This document shows, in pieces, positions 13,089 to 25,200 of a DNA stretch of 64,000 bases. Each line of letters starts with the position of its first letter. Positions within the stretch are counted from its first letter, which is position 1. A program made the translations under genes and the position numbers. Where the stretch lies: assembly GCA_013396655.1 (NCBI GenBank), contig WBMV01004769.1:124001-188000 (forward strand), written 5' to 3'. This stretch comes from Campylorhamphus procurvoides (taxonomy: Eukaryota; Chordata; Aves; Passeriformes; Dendrocolaptidae). Under the pieces are notes generated by a model. The model was not told the DNA's origin. It did not search any database and was given only the letters and a program-made list of their open reading frames with translations.

Positions 13089-13121
13089 TCTTCATCTCAT
13101 TCATCTCATTCATCTCATCTA
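13089..13121. repeat. 10-bp tandem repeat (TTCATCTCAT)n
   Basis: About three copies of TTCATCTCAT lie directly at the edge of the CR1 fragment. This is probably local slippage after the element inserted. Confidence 0.85.
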
Positions 13122-13746
13122 AACTAATTAAGACATAAATATGTCCAAAATTTAAGCCATAGGTCTAAATGCCTGAATTCCATCTAGGTTAATGTCTACA
13201 GAAAATGGGCTGGAAATACAATTCTTAGGTTTTTTTTTTCTCTACCAAGAGATTTTCCCAGTCAGTTTCACATCTACCTCAAGAACTTATGCATCCAACC
13301 AGACAAGGCCAGATTCTTCAGTAGCTTAGGATACTGATTTTTTTTCCTTGATATCTGGGGCTAAACTGAAGGTTTTAAACTTCTGAAAGGTGTGAATCTC
13401 ATAAAATTCTGAATCTAGGATCAAGGTAGATTGAATCCTGCACATCATATTAACAATATATATGAAAGAGAAAAGGTTGTTTGAATTTTTTCTATTCCAG
13501 ATGTAAAAAAATAATTAAGCAATAATAAAATCAATAGAATTGATTCAAATGAATTATTTAAGTTCTTTGGAGTTTGCTGAACAACAGCACTGCAAAAAAT
13601 TCACATTTTTCAATATTAAAATTAATGGATTTCATTATCTGATGTACTCCCTTCTCGTGATTCATATTCTGTCTTGTTGACTGTGATTGTGCTGCCAAAA
13701 CAATTTTTTATCTGCTTTTTCCTTGGAATGCACAGTTATTAAACAT

Positions 13747-13793
13747 AAAAATATATATTTTATCTATATGTAGTATAAATATAGATATATTTA
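13747..13793. repeat. AT-rich simple repeat with short inverted arms
   Basis: A/T-only sequence with 'TATCTATAT' and 'ATATAGATA' arms around a short spacer. It is a low-complexity tract able to fold back on itself. Confidence 0.6.
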
Positions 13794-15703
13794 GTTTCCA
13801 TTTTCTCTCTCTCTTTATCTATAATGACACACTAAAAGGTAACCAGCTGTGAAGGAATCAGTGGGGAGGAAATCAACGATTTGGTGCTCAGCAGTTCCCT
13901 ACCAATTGCTGAACTATTGACTGACTACCAATCAATTGCTACACTGCTCTTACTGAGTCCCATAATGTAGATAAAGCACATGGCTCAGGGGAAGAGGCAG
14001 CAGGATTCATAGAAAATGGAATGGAACCTTGAAGAACATAAAGAAGAAAGAAGGTAGATAGTAATGAAAGAATAAAACAAAGTGGGCAGAGAGGAAAATA
14101 AGGCCAGAGAGTGGTTCTCTTCAAATGTGTAGGTGTAATTATATGAAAGTCAGAATCAGTGCTTAAAGGTGGGGAACTAAATAAACGTAGAAGGATGTTG
14201 AAATAATCCTGGGGAACAGCTATTCTGCTCTACCTCCTGCTCCTCAGAGAGATGTAGAATAAAGCTGTAAGTACAAAGAATTGTGCTTCTTGAGAATTTG
14301 TGTTTGGTTTTTTGTTTTTGTTTTTTTTTTTCATTTAGTAAGGCTCTGTTAGTCCACAATACAAACGAACAGATGATTACAGACTTAGTCTACAATCCAA
14401 TTTTATGTCTTAGATCTTAACTGTGTCAATCTTTGTCTACCTTTAAACAGGATAGAGAAAAATCAAGTTTAAAACACATGCAAGTTTATCAAATAACAAT
14501 GATGTGAACCATCAATAATAAAGCAAAATAACTAAGATGAACTAGCTAACATAAAAAATTAATTTATCAAGACATAAAGCAACATTACTATAATAGAATA
14601 CGACTCAAGGTCCATAGTAGAAGACTGATTAGTTGAGCTCTATCTTGAATACCTGAAAGTTAAGAAATGTTGCAGTGATATTCTGATGTGTTTTTATTTC
14701 TAAACACATTTGCAGTTTCAGAGAATCAGAAGAATTTAAAGGAAATAACTCATCACCTGGGGAAGTAATACTGGAGAAAATGTTAGTCTCAAGTTTGTAT
14801 AGCACAGGTTTAGTTCCTTGCTTCACCACTGATTTTTATTGAAAGGGTGAAATTCGGTCTGTGTGTGCCTCACTTCTCTATCTTTAAAGTAGGGATAATA
14901 GCACATTCATATTTCTCAGGAGTGCTATAATGATTAATAAATGCATTTAATGACTGCAAAGTCCTTAGACAATATGATATTAAGATCATGTTAAGAAGTA
15001 GGTGAAGTTAAACCACTTACAGGTTTTTCAATCTGTTAAATATACATTGTCTGACTCTAAAGGGTGAAAAGTGCAAGCAGTTTTTATTGGATTCAGACAG
15101 AGCTGCTGAAGGTCTGTGCTTCTGAAAATCAAACTATCCTATTAACTGCTGTCTGACTTCTGGTTAGTTGTGGTTTTGACACAAATCCCAGTCAGCCCTC
15201 ACTTACTTTTGCCAAGCATTCTCTTTAAAATGCTGTCTATGTTGTTTACTTGTGTTGTTAAATGACAGCAGTATGTGATCAGTAAAAGAAGGCTCTCCAT
15301 GCTAATAACCATCACTTTTCCTATAAATATGTAAATTTTCAAACTCATAATCTCATTGATTGCCACCTACTGACAATTTGGGAAATTGGAATGAAATAGG
15401 CATGTGTAAACAATAGACAATAAAACAGGTAGATGTGATACATTATTAAAATTAGGATGTGTTCTATCTTGATGCTTACTTCAAAGATAAACATTAGTAC
15501 ATATTTATCTTTGTGCTGTTGGTATAGTCTGTGTGAGATAAGACACTTTGCTTTATTCCTAATTCTTGCAAATAGTCTTCTAAAATTATCTAGTGACTAA
15601 GCATAACAGAGGTGACTTCTGTCTTTCTCATCTGCTTCAAATTTCACTAAAGCATCAGCTCATCACTAAACTTCCCTCCAGTGCTACATCTATTCCCCTA
15701 TAG

Positions 15704-15913
15704 CCCTTCATCTATTTAGACATATATGAAGATTTTCTTGAGAGGAGCAGATCAGTGGTGGAAGATCTCTGTGCTTGGGGCACAAAACAGTTGAGTGAAT
15801 GGAAAGAATTTCTGAAATATATTGAAAAACCAACAACTTGGGAAGAATGCACCTGGGAATTGAAAATAGTCTTGACACTGGGGTCAAAATTGATCTTTTT
15901 GACATACATTTAA
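15704..15913 (+). other. Open frame without start codon, 69 codons
   Basis: On the plus strand a frame runs from just after a TAG (15701-15703) to a TAA (15911-15913) without a stop. It lacks an ATG, and its composition is rich in Trp, Glu and Lys, with hydrophobic residues near the end. Two minus-strand frames (15708-15929 and 15712-15909) are open across the same DNA. I recognise no family and see no flanking splice signals good enough to call an exon. It may be a remnant of an old coding or transposon sequence, or chance. Confidence 0.2.
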
Positions 15914-16110
15914 AATGAGAGACAGTCAAAGACAGTGTCCTACCTATTTCGCAAAGGCATGGATTTTTACTACTGGGAGTAATAGCAGAATCTAGTCCTC
16001 ACTCAGACTTATCCCTTTTTTTATAGTATGTGTTTCAAGTTATTCAACAGTTTAGAGACATATTCACCAAGAAGAGATTATGAAAATTTCATTTCCATGA
16101 AAAAGATAAT

Positions 16111-16710
16111 TATAAGATGACAAGATCATCCAGATTAGGAGGGAACGCAACAGGTCCTCAGTCCCATCATCTGCTCAAAGCCTGTTACAAGAACAAGTTA
16201 CTCAAGGCTTTTCAGTTGGTCTTGAAAATCTCCAGGGAGGGAGCCTGCACTACCTTTCCAGTCAATCGCTTTCCCTTGCTTAACTGTCTTCCCACAGGAA
16301 AATTGAACTTATATTCAGTTTGAGCAACTGAACCCCTGCCTTCCTGCCAAGGGTGCATTGCTGGCTGTCCACCAGAATCCCACGGGCCTTTTCCCAGAGC
16401 TGTTTACGAGTTAGTCAGTCCCCAGACTGTGCTGTTGCAAAGGGCTTCCCCTTCCCCAGGTGCTAAACGCTACACTTACTGAATTTCATTAGGTTTCTGT
16501 GAGCCCATTTCTCTAGCCTGACTAGATTGAATGGCACCACAACTTTCCAGAATATTGACTGTTCTCTTTTTGATGCCATCTGAAACCTGGTAAGCCCATG
16601 CTACCCTGTTTCCTTCAGACCACTGGTATTAAGCAATGCCCACCTCCGCTATATCACCTGTACCACTCGTAGCGATTCAGTATTAGGCTCATATTTTGCT
16701 TGGTCAACAT
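16111..16710 (-). mobile_element. CR1 LINE, 3' region
   Basis: The minus-strand orientation is shown by antisense CR1 landmarks in order: the 3' UTR start 'GATCATCCAGATTAGGAGG' near 16125, the 'CCCATCATCTGCTCAAAGCC' block near 16163, the 'AGGGAGGGAGCCTGCACTACC' block at about 16234, and farther right the ORF2 end, with 'TGAATTTCATTAGGTTTCTG' at about 16480 and 'GCCCATTTCTCTAGCCTGAC' just after. Compared with longer CR1 copies, an internal piece between about 16290 and 16350 is deleted. The 3' octamer tail is not recognisable, so the copy is old. Confidence 0.8.
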
Positions 16711-16959
16711 TTGTCTACTAATGTAGTAATGCAAGATCATGTCCTTGATGCAACTCAAACTGAAAATGTCAACTCTTCATAAGCGCTGGCTTTCCCAGTA
16801 ACACTTTCATACACCCAAACAGTGTTTCTAAATTCCTCCTGTGTAGCCCATTCCCGTTTCCATGGCTTTCTTTTTGTAGTGGAACTCTGTGTTTAAACCA
16901 TTTAGCTAAGACAGCTTTTTCATAGTGTTGGAGTTTTCAAAGCCCAAGAAGGAATTCCT

Positions 16960-17420
16960 TCCAAAAGGTTTGGAGCCAACGCCCTGGGGTGGGGGAAGAT
17001 GGCTAACAAAAGAAACAAAGGATGTGTGCATCTTGATTTTATCTCTCTTAAGTATAGCTTTTGTTGTGATCTCCCTGAAGTCTGGGAGGGGAAAAAACTG
17101 GTTTTTCTGGTTTTCCTGCGCAAGGCAGGAGCTCAGTCTGTCGTCGGGAGCGAGGAGGACAGAACACAGACCCTGGATATCCCAGCATCACTGGATATTG
17201 GAGTTGTGTTCCTTTTCCAACTCGACTGTGCTCAGCTGTGAGTGATTATAATTATTACAAAGTTTCCCATAAGAAAAGAGGAGCTAGCCGGGGAACCTAN
17301 TTTACTGGTTTTCCTGAGTAGCAGAATGGGCCATTCTGCTGCAGCTTCCAACTCATATCTGATAGATCCCAAGCAATACTTTTGGCTGGAATATTTCCTA
17401 CTACTTTTCATACCATAAAA
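16960..17420. other. GC-rich CpG-bearing patch of unknown origin
   Basis: Base composition rises sharply against the flanks, with CpGs clustered at about 17118-17150 and near 17288. Two plus-strand frames are open (16925-17245, 106 codons; 16999-17241, 80 codons), but neither resembles a known family. A single N sits at 17300. The patch looks like a decayed LTR or other retroelement, because GC-rich islands of similar size here coincide with LTRs at 8.9-9.8 and 33.8-34.4 kb. I could not find LTR termini or a polyadenylation signal, so it stays unclassified. Confidence 0.4.
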
Positions 17421-20001
17421 GTTAAACCTGCAGTTCATATTCTCTCTTTAAGCAGTAGAAAGAGAGAAGGATGTTTGCATGAAGATTTATCCCTTTTTGA
17501 GATAGTTTTCTAAGATTAATATGATCATAGACAGAGCTTAGTTAAGTAACGTAGAACAGACTATTTACTTTCAGGTAGCAGAATTATTAAACTGGATCAC
17601 ATTTTTCATAAGACATTGAATTATTTTTGTTTATTTGTTTTTTTTGTTTGTTTGTTTTCCCTGTGATGACCCAGTTGAATGACTGGTGAACATCACAGAA
17701 GTAGTAGACATACTCTTTCTTTGCCTGTTTAGAATATAATGCAGGTGTGGAGGATGAAGACTAGGTTACATATTTCAATATGTAACAGCTGATATCTGTG
17801 ATTAATTGGTAACAACACAGAGCACTGTGACCAGACAATTTTTAAAGTGTTCCAAAACCTCCCCATCACTTGAGGTGACATTGATTCTTTCACAGTCTTT
17901 TGGCCTGTCAGGGTCAGTAGGCTACATGCATTTCTCTAAAAGAGAACAATTGAACATCCTTTAGAAAAAAGTGTCTCACCTGACTGAGATAAGCGGAGAC
18001 AAAGTTGCTTATTTCTTTGGTGGAATTCTTCCCATTAAGTGTGGATATTCACTAAGCAGATGATCATATTTTATCAGTTTGCTCTATAAACAGTGAGTCT
18101 TTAGTAAATGTTGACAGTAGAACTTAGGATGTGGAATGAATCTCATCTCACCAAAGATGCTAAAAATGGGTCACACAGCTTTCCATAAAAGTGCCCTGAC
18201 TCTATTCATTGACTAAAAAAGGGAATCAAGGATAACAGGGTTAGATTGCATGGATACGCATTGCAGAAAGCTCCTATTATGCAAGATGAATCCAGTCCTT
18301 GCTGATAATTATTCCATTCCACAGCATCAATAGCCTTAATTAATCTGTAACAATCACTCTGAGATGCACATGGAAATTAACTGTTAGTAAATTGAGTGAC
18401 CGTTACAAGTGTCTCTTAATAGTTACTTTATTTCCATATTTTCTTGATAAACACAAAAGTCTGATAACCTGGTTCTTAAAACAAATTCAAATTAAATTAT
18501 CTGCATTGACATTGACAGGGTTATCCATGACATAAAAGTAAAAATCAGTGAGCAGATTGCACTATTAGGAAATATAGTGGTGTGCTGTGGTTTCAGACCG
18601 AGTAATAGATATGAGAATCAGTTAAGTGATTTGAAGAATTAATACCTATTTGCCTGATGAAAAACTGTTTATTTGAAAATTTTATGTCCTCTTCAAGCAC
18701 ATTTTTATAATCTCCTCATTTACTTTTAAGAGCTCTTTTTATCACCTCAAGTCTAATTTGTTTATTAATAATAAATGATTTAATTATCAATAGTAATCCT
18801 TCAAACAATTTTTCTTACTGAGATGAAGCTCATAATGTCTTTAGTGCAGTTCATATTCATGCAGCAAGTTAAAAAATATAAACAATTGTTCTGAATTATC
18901 TTGTTTAAAAACCTTGCCAGCATCTGGCTAAAAAATCTGCACCATATTAACTTTTGAAGTGAAGTAGCTTATGAGCTGCTATTCTAACTCTCCTTAGTCT
19001 CCAGGTCACAGGACAACATATAGTGCCTTACAGTGGTGAAACAGAATTTCCTTTTTGAATGGATTCTCAGTGTAATCATACAATTATTTAATGGGGGAAA
19101 AAAGAGCTCACGGGATAAACACTGCTTCAGAATGAACGATGAACTATGTCATTATAGAGATAACTCACCATTTAATAAACACTAAATCTTTGACCAGATC
19201 AAGTTAAACTCAGAATGGCTCTAAGATAAAATATTTTTTTTTCCCCAAACTCAGAATTTATTCTACCAAATCAAACCCATGCAAACCTATAAAGCACAGG
19301 TGGATGAGACTTAGTAGAAATTGTCTGCCTTTGGATTTCCTTACATGTAAAACCAGAGAATACAAAGCAATGAGAGGCTATCTGCTAGAAGCAAACATTC
19401 AATTTGCACTACTTTGTGAGTCCATTTCAGCTAAAAAGAGCTGTCATTTTGTTAGCTCTCCTGAATGATCCAAAAGATAAGAGACAGAATTGAGCAAACA
19501 CCACTTTCTCCAATGCAGATGTGCCATCTTAAAGCTTTCGACTGGGGAAGTGACATTTGATCAATTTGGTACAAAACATCACTACAAGCAGTGCAAAATG
19601 AGACTCATATATTGTGAAAAGAGCCACTTACTGCTATAAGCATAAGGGCATATTTGTCAGAGCTGTGCTACACTCTTACTTTAGGTCTGATCTTGACCCA
19701 AAGGCACTATGAAAGAGGTGGAAAGTAGAACACTTCTGTGCTTGCCCTTTATACAATAAAAATACATGTTACTTACAGAATATAATAATACAAAAATCTT
19801 TAAATTATATAAAATTATATTAGGTACATTCCAGAAAGAAGGAAAGAATTCTGTAATGCTGCTAGGTCACAGGTGTAGAGGAAAGAAAATGTTAGAAAAT
19901 ATTTCTTCTCAGAGAATATATGTGTCTGCATCATTAGTGATGCTTTCACAGTGTGAATTTATTCAGTAAATTAGAAGCTGGAAAGAACTACGATTCACTG
20001 A
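17421..20001. other. Unique AT-rich non-coding sequence
   Basis: No gene, RNA gene or recognised transposon was seen. A T/G low-complexity run lies at 17621-17658. The rest is ordinary unique sequence. Confidence 0.6.
17621..17658. repeat. (TTTG)n-like low-complexity tract
   Basis: T-rich sequence with TTTG and TTTA units, about 38 bp long. It is an imperfect microsatellite. Confidence 0.7.
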
Positions 20002-20139
20002 ACATTATCTGCTGTTGGCTGGAAACAGAGCACAGCTGCTTTGATCACAGAGGATGGTGCCATGATTCTACTTGGCAAACATTCTCCTTTTGCCTCAGCC
20101 AAAGCTGGTGAAATCAAAACTCTCAATGGATCAGTGTAA
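20002..20139 (+). other. 45-codon open frame, possible decayed exon
   Basis: The frame lies between a TGA (19999-20001) and a TAA (20137-20139). Its translation has balanced, protein-like composition with a Gly, Ala and Ser-rich end and the run 'ALITEDGAMILLGKHS'. A GTAAAT at 20135 could be a splice donor, but the only nearby acceptor (CAG at 20026-20028) has a poor pyrimidine tract. The run loosely recalls a propeller-type repeat (hydrophobic core, then acidic-Asp-Gly), which is a very weak clue. It may well be chance, since frames of this length are common. Confidence 0.2.
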
Positions 20140-22168
20140 ATGTCAGATGCTGTTGTACACATGTGAATATTACACTTCAAACACACAGGTTGTGTGACAG
20201 AGCAGCATTTACATCTTTGTCTATATCCCCCAGACCTACCAACAAATACTTAAAAATTTAATTACTGAAGTATTTAGCTATAACTAATACTTATTAGAAG
20301 AATAATATAAAATTCAGAATGCCTTCAAGATATTGATAAACTATTGCCAATAATTTTTTTTAAAAATTATTAAATAATGATCATCAATATTAATTCAGTA
20401 AAAAGACCTAGTAAAAAGATTTTGTACAGAAAAAGAATTAGAAATATTATTCCAATACAATAATTAAAAAATCTATTTTATGGATTCTCTAAGGAAGAGT
20501 AGTCCAGACTGGATATTTTCCTCTGCATAAGGAATTTCAGGAAAATTCATCACAAAAAGTAATTCTAAAGAATTCACTGTTTAAAAGATTCATTTTTAAT
20601 CACAAGAGAATTTCCTTTCCTATCAGAGTGAAAACCCATGACTAAAAAGAAAAATGAAAGGTGAGATTGAGGTATTAGTGACTGATACTTCTAACTGACT
20701 TAATTGTAAAAAGCTTGAATCAATCTTCATATAATACATACACATTAAAAGCAAAGATCAAACAAATTATAAAGACACATATATGTTTTTGCATATAATG
20801 TAGAAATTTGAAACAGCAATTCCTTTGTTTTAATTATTTCTCCAAAATTGGTCACCTAACCTGCTCTGGGCAAATCATCTTATTTTTCTGCCTGTAAAAG
20901 GGAGATAGAACAGCCACTATGTTTAATTCTTGTCTACCTCACAAGGCTATTTTGGAATCAAATGTCTAACACAAACACCTCTGTTCAACCTTATAATTAA
21001 AATACCTTTTAAAAAAAAACCTCTTCAGTGTATTGTAGGAAAAGTTTAAAGGCTCAGTCTTACAGGCGTTGCTGAATAATGTATAGACTGCTGTAGCCCC
21101 TTTGAAGTCAGCATGACCACCTGAATGAGTAATAGCATTGGAGCCTAAAGGCTAATTCTGTTGGCTATTCTTAGTTACATGAGTCAAATAACAGTTTTAC
21201 CTGCAAGGTGCTAAGAGTGACTCAGTCGTTAGTGAAAAGAATTTCAACCATTTTGTTCAAAGAAATAGACAGTCAGCCTGCAGAACTGTGAACCATTATT
21301 GACGATTATTGTTCTCTCTCAGAAAGTACTCCCATCCTATTGCTGCAGAGAAAAATGAGGCTGGTGGAAAAGCTAACAGATATGTGATAATATCTCATAT
21401 CTTTTTTGGCTTTAAGGAAAGCCATTTCATCTTCTTTGCTGGTGAACAGCATAACATCCATTTCCACTATAAAGATATAAACTCTGAAGAAAGGGCAACT
21501 GTTAACTCCTATTGAATCACTGAGACTAAATTTGTTTGGCCTTGTTAGATAGCAGTGACTTTGTCTTTTGGTAATATCAGTGAAATAATTTATTCTATAA
21601 AAACTAAGCTTTTTTAACAAACATTTAACTGACCTCCTCAGATCAGAAAAATACCCACTGTTGAAGCAAGTTATTTCTGGAAACATATATGTCCTTCTTA
21701 GGTAAAAAACTCACACATCAGTCAAACTACACAAAACAAAGATCTAAATGCAAATAAATGTTTGGGCACAATGGGAAATATCTTCAGGATATACTTAAGA
21801 TATACTTTAGAAAGAGAACTTGACAAATGTCAAAAATACACACAGAAGATACATTCCTCTCCTCAGATACAGAAGCCAACAAGATTTCACAAATCTGTTC
21901 ACAAGGGTAAGTATGGGAAGTTGGAAGGAGACGTAACATTTTGTTGGCTTGTTAAGATTTCCAAGAGGAATTAATTCAACAGCTCTAACCAGTTCCACAG
22001 AACAATTTTCAGTTCTCTGTAAGGAAGGGCAGCAGTGTCACTGTGAGGGGGTAGAAAGTGGAACAGGTGCTTTGGGCCTCTGCATAGCTGTGTCTGCTAT
22101 CTGAAGATACTTAAGAGACAAAAAATTAGTTTTCCAAATTTAATCAATGATGTAAAGTTAATTTTGAA
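20140..22168. other. Unique AT-rich non-coding sequence
   Basis: No supported gene or transposon. The longest frame here is 126 codons on the minus strand (21306-21686). It overlaps a 68-codon plus-strand frame, shows no known domain and is treated as chance. Confidence 0.6.
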
Positions 22169-22273
22169 ACAAGGCTAAGAGAATTTTCTGAGGAGCTCCT
22201 ACTGGAGTTTTGTTATTTGAGACAAGGCTAAGAGAATTTTCTGAGGAGCACCTACTGGAGTTTTGTTACTTGC
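22169..22273. repeat. Tandem duplication of a 53-bp unit
   Basis: Copy 1 (22169-22221) and copy 2 (22222-22273) are almost identical. I see two differences: GAGCTCCTA against GAGCACCTA, and TTATTTG against TTACTTG. The unit carries 'AAGGCTAAGAGAATTTTCTG'. No transposon end is present, so it is a recent local duplication, for example by replication slippage or unequal exchange. Confidence 0.95.
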
Positions 22274-25200
22274 ATGAATTTTCTAGCTGATGAATATTTA
22301 AGCCTGCAGCTAAGTTTGCACTCCCAGACAAAAGCAATTCCATCCACTCTGGTAAAGTGGTCATGACAGTGCTAAGTAATTGTTAAAAAACTAACTTGTA
22401 AATAGAAGTGGAGTGCAAAAGGGTTTAACAGAAATATAATGGGGAAATGAAAATCAATACAGACAAATGTTGAAGGATATATCATCCTGTAGAAAGGATT
22501 GCTTAGGAGAAAAAGGAATAAGGTAACAGCTTTATAATTCAGAGAAGGTAAATCAGCAAGACAAGAACCCCTAGAGAAACCACAAATGAAGGGTCCCTTT
22601 TGATTAGGTATTTATACTTAAGTTGTAGAATCTGTCATGCTAGGAATTAGCTGTAGGGCAAAAGAACCAAAAGGAAAAGCATGGTTGTGTATTAAAATAT
22701 ACATTACAGAAGAAAAAGAAAACATAAAATAATATTTGATCAACTAATCATAATGCAATAGACAATGAAACACATGACTGATATGTATGTGTACAAAATG
22801 AACAATTTCTTCCACACATAAGAGGAAAAAGAGACAAAAAATATTCCAAATTTGCAAGCATAGATGTAGAAGCAAAGAATCACTAAAACAACCAGAATAT
22901 TCCTGAAATGCAGATGAGAAATGTACTCTGGATGACTAAGAAAATTTTCTGCACTAAATATTGCAATAGACTTGTCAGGTATCAAGCAGTAAACAGTCCT
23001 CATTAACTTATAAAGTAAAGGAAATCAAATATGATAAAAATCATAGTATTCTAATAAATATGACATGATAGAAAAGACAGTGTTGTAGAAATCTTTTTAA
23101 AACAGAAGGATGAGAGGAGCGAATTGAGGAAGAAAGTCTAAGATGAGCATATTTTTGCTGACACACTGAGAAAAACAAATCCTAAAATATTCTTTTTTTT
23201 ATCTATTTCTCTAATAAAAGGGGAGGGACCTCACACACCAGAAACACATCTAGGTTCTAATAATATTTTCCATGGCAAAAGTATGAAATGAAAGAACACC
23301 GTATGACGGTTATCCAGTATTGTTTCACTTTAGCAGAAGTCAAAGAATGTCAGCAAAGAGCCAACGACAGGATGCTAAATAACTAGAGCAAACAATACAG
23401 AAAATCATTGAAGATAAGAGCCTTAAACAAGACTGTCATGGCCAGTCAGTTAGAAGCAAGGACAAATATATGCTTCAGCAAATGAACACATCATGAACCC
23501 AGCCCTACTTCCCCAGCTCCATGCAAACACACTGCCCTGAGGAGCCATATGTTACAGAGCAGAATATACTCTGCTACAGCCAGTACCATAAACCAGCTGG
23601 TTTAATCAGTTTCCTGGTGTCAATAGGGACACAACTGCACAGCTGTATAATACGACGAATGAAAAATACCAGTTGGGAGGGAGTAAAATGATACATCTCT
23701 CAGGTACCTGCCAGATCTGCCACCAGAATAAAGTACTAAAAGAAATTTGAACATCTCTGCCTGCGAACTGCCATCTTTCCATATCTATTACATACACTTC
23801 ATGATAAATTTTGCAAATAATCAGTCTACTATAGACTAAACATTTAGTAAAAACCAAATCCTCCTCTCAGCACTGTTGTAATGTATTGTCAGTGTAATAC
23901 ACCTTCTTTTTCCCCCTATTCTTAGGGTGAAATGCAAGACATTCATTATATTTCCTTTAATTTAACAAGACAGTGGATATATGAATACAGGTGGCAATAA
24001 CCTCTATTCACATGTAATGCAATGGTATTGCATCTTGAATTATTCAAAGATAAATAAGACTCTTGTTCCTAGGTTTCTGTCATTCCACTCTGTAACTATT
24101 TTTCTCTGTATATCATTATATCACCTTAATTTGATTAGATTACAAGTTCTGTTTTATTTTATTACTCCTTTACCAAGAGAAAATAGGCAATCCCTTTTAT
24201 ATATCCAATATATGTTACTCTATAATTTTTTGATGTCAAGATTTTTATTTTAAGGTGGTTTGTAAGCAGTTTTCATCTGCAGAACTCCTTAAGTTTTTGT
24301 TTCTTGCTTTAAGACAATTCCAAATGAGTGACTGGAACTAATCAGTGGAATAAATCAATCAAGCCAAACTTCATATAAGACATAATAGTAATACTTAACC
24401 TTTCTACAATAAGAAAATTTTTTCCAAAGTATTTTGTAACAACATTGTTAAGTGAGTTGTAGCCAAGAATGTCACATCAATCACACTCAAGTCAAATTTG
24501 GATGCATATATTATATATGAAATATAGAAAAATGCATAAAGCAAAAAAAAATCCTTAAGCACAATGTGGTGTTCCATTATCAGAGCAAAAATATTCAATA
24601 GTCACTGAAAAAAAATAATAAAAAAGAAAAAGTCAGCTCCGACTTATAGAAATAAAGGAATTTCAGCTTTACTGCATCGTGTCCACTGAAACTAATTCAG
24701 TGCACTGGTAGTGCCATCATATTTAAGGTATTTGAAGCTGAGAAGAATGCAGATATTTGCATATATTATCCTTAGCTTCTTTGATGTAGTTTCACAGAGG
24801 AAACATCTGTAGGCATAAGTAACAACTCATCTGAAAACTTGAAAAAAAGTGGTTAATAATCAATACTCACTAAGAATTTAAATTTAAAGTTATTTTTTAT
24901 GACTGCCATTTGAGGTAACTTTAGAAAGTCCCTTAAAGTTTAGTTGGAGCATCCACGTAGCATAAAATGCAAATGGATACCAAGGGTACTGTCAATGGAT
25001 ACAAACAAGGAATTATTTGAAAGAGTCAGCTTTTAAACTAGGAAGTTTATTTTACTAAGGTAAAATACCCAAGTTTATGCATGCTAATACAATACCTCAT
25101 CCTAAGAATGCATTACGCATCCAAAGACAAAAAAAAAAAAAAGGGGGAAGATCCTCTATGTATGGATCTAGTTCCATGCTGAAAGGTACATGTGAAATAA

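Larger units (their letters stand above)
13122..16110. other. Unique AT-rich non-coding sequence
   Basis: No gene or transposon was identified. An AT simple repeat lies at about 13747-13793. Several frames are open at once around 15704-15929, which is treated separately as a lead. Confidence 0.6.

Noticed and set aside
13089..13121. Regular 10-bp units as a CRISPR-like or functional array
   Set aside because: Units are directly adjacent without spacers, the genome is vertebrate, and the array borders a decayed CR1; it is a microsatellite.
21306..21686. 126-codon minus-strand frame
   Set aside because: No domain, no signal peptide and no splice context; its length is within what chance allows in AT-rich DNA.
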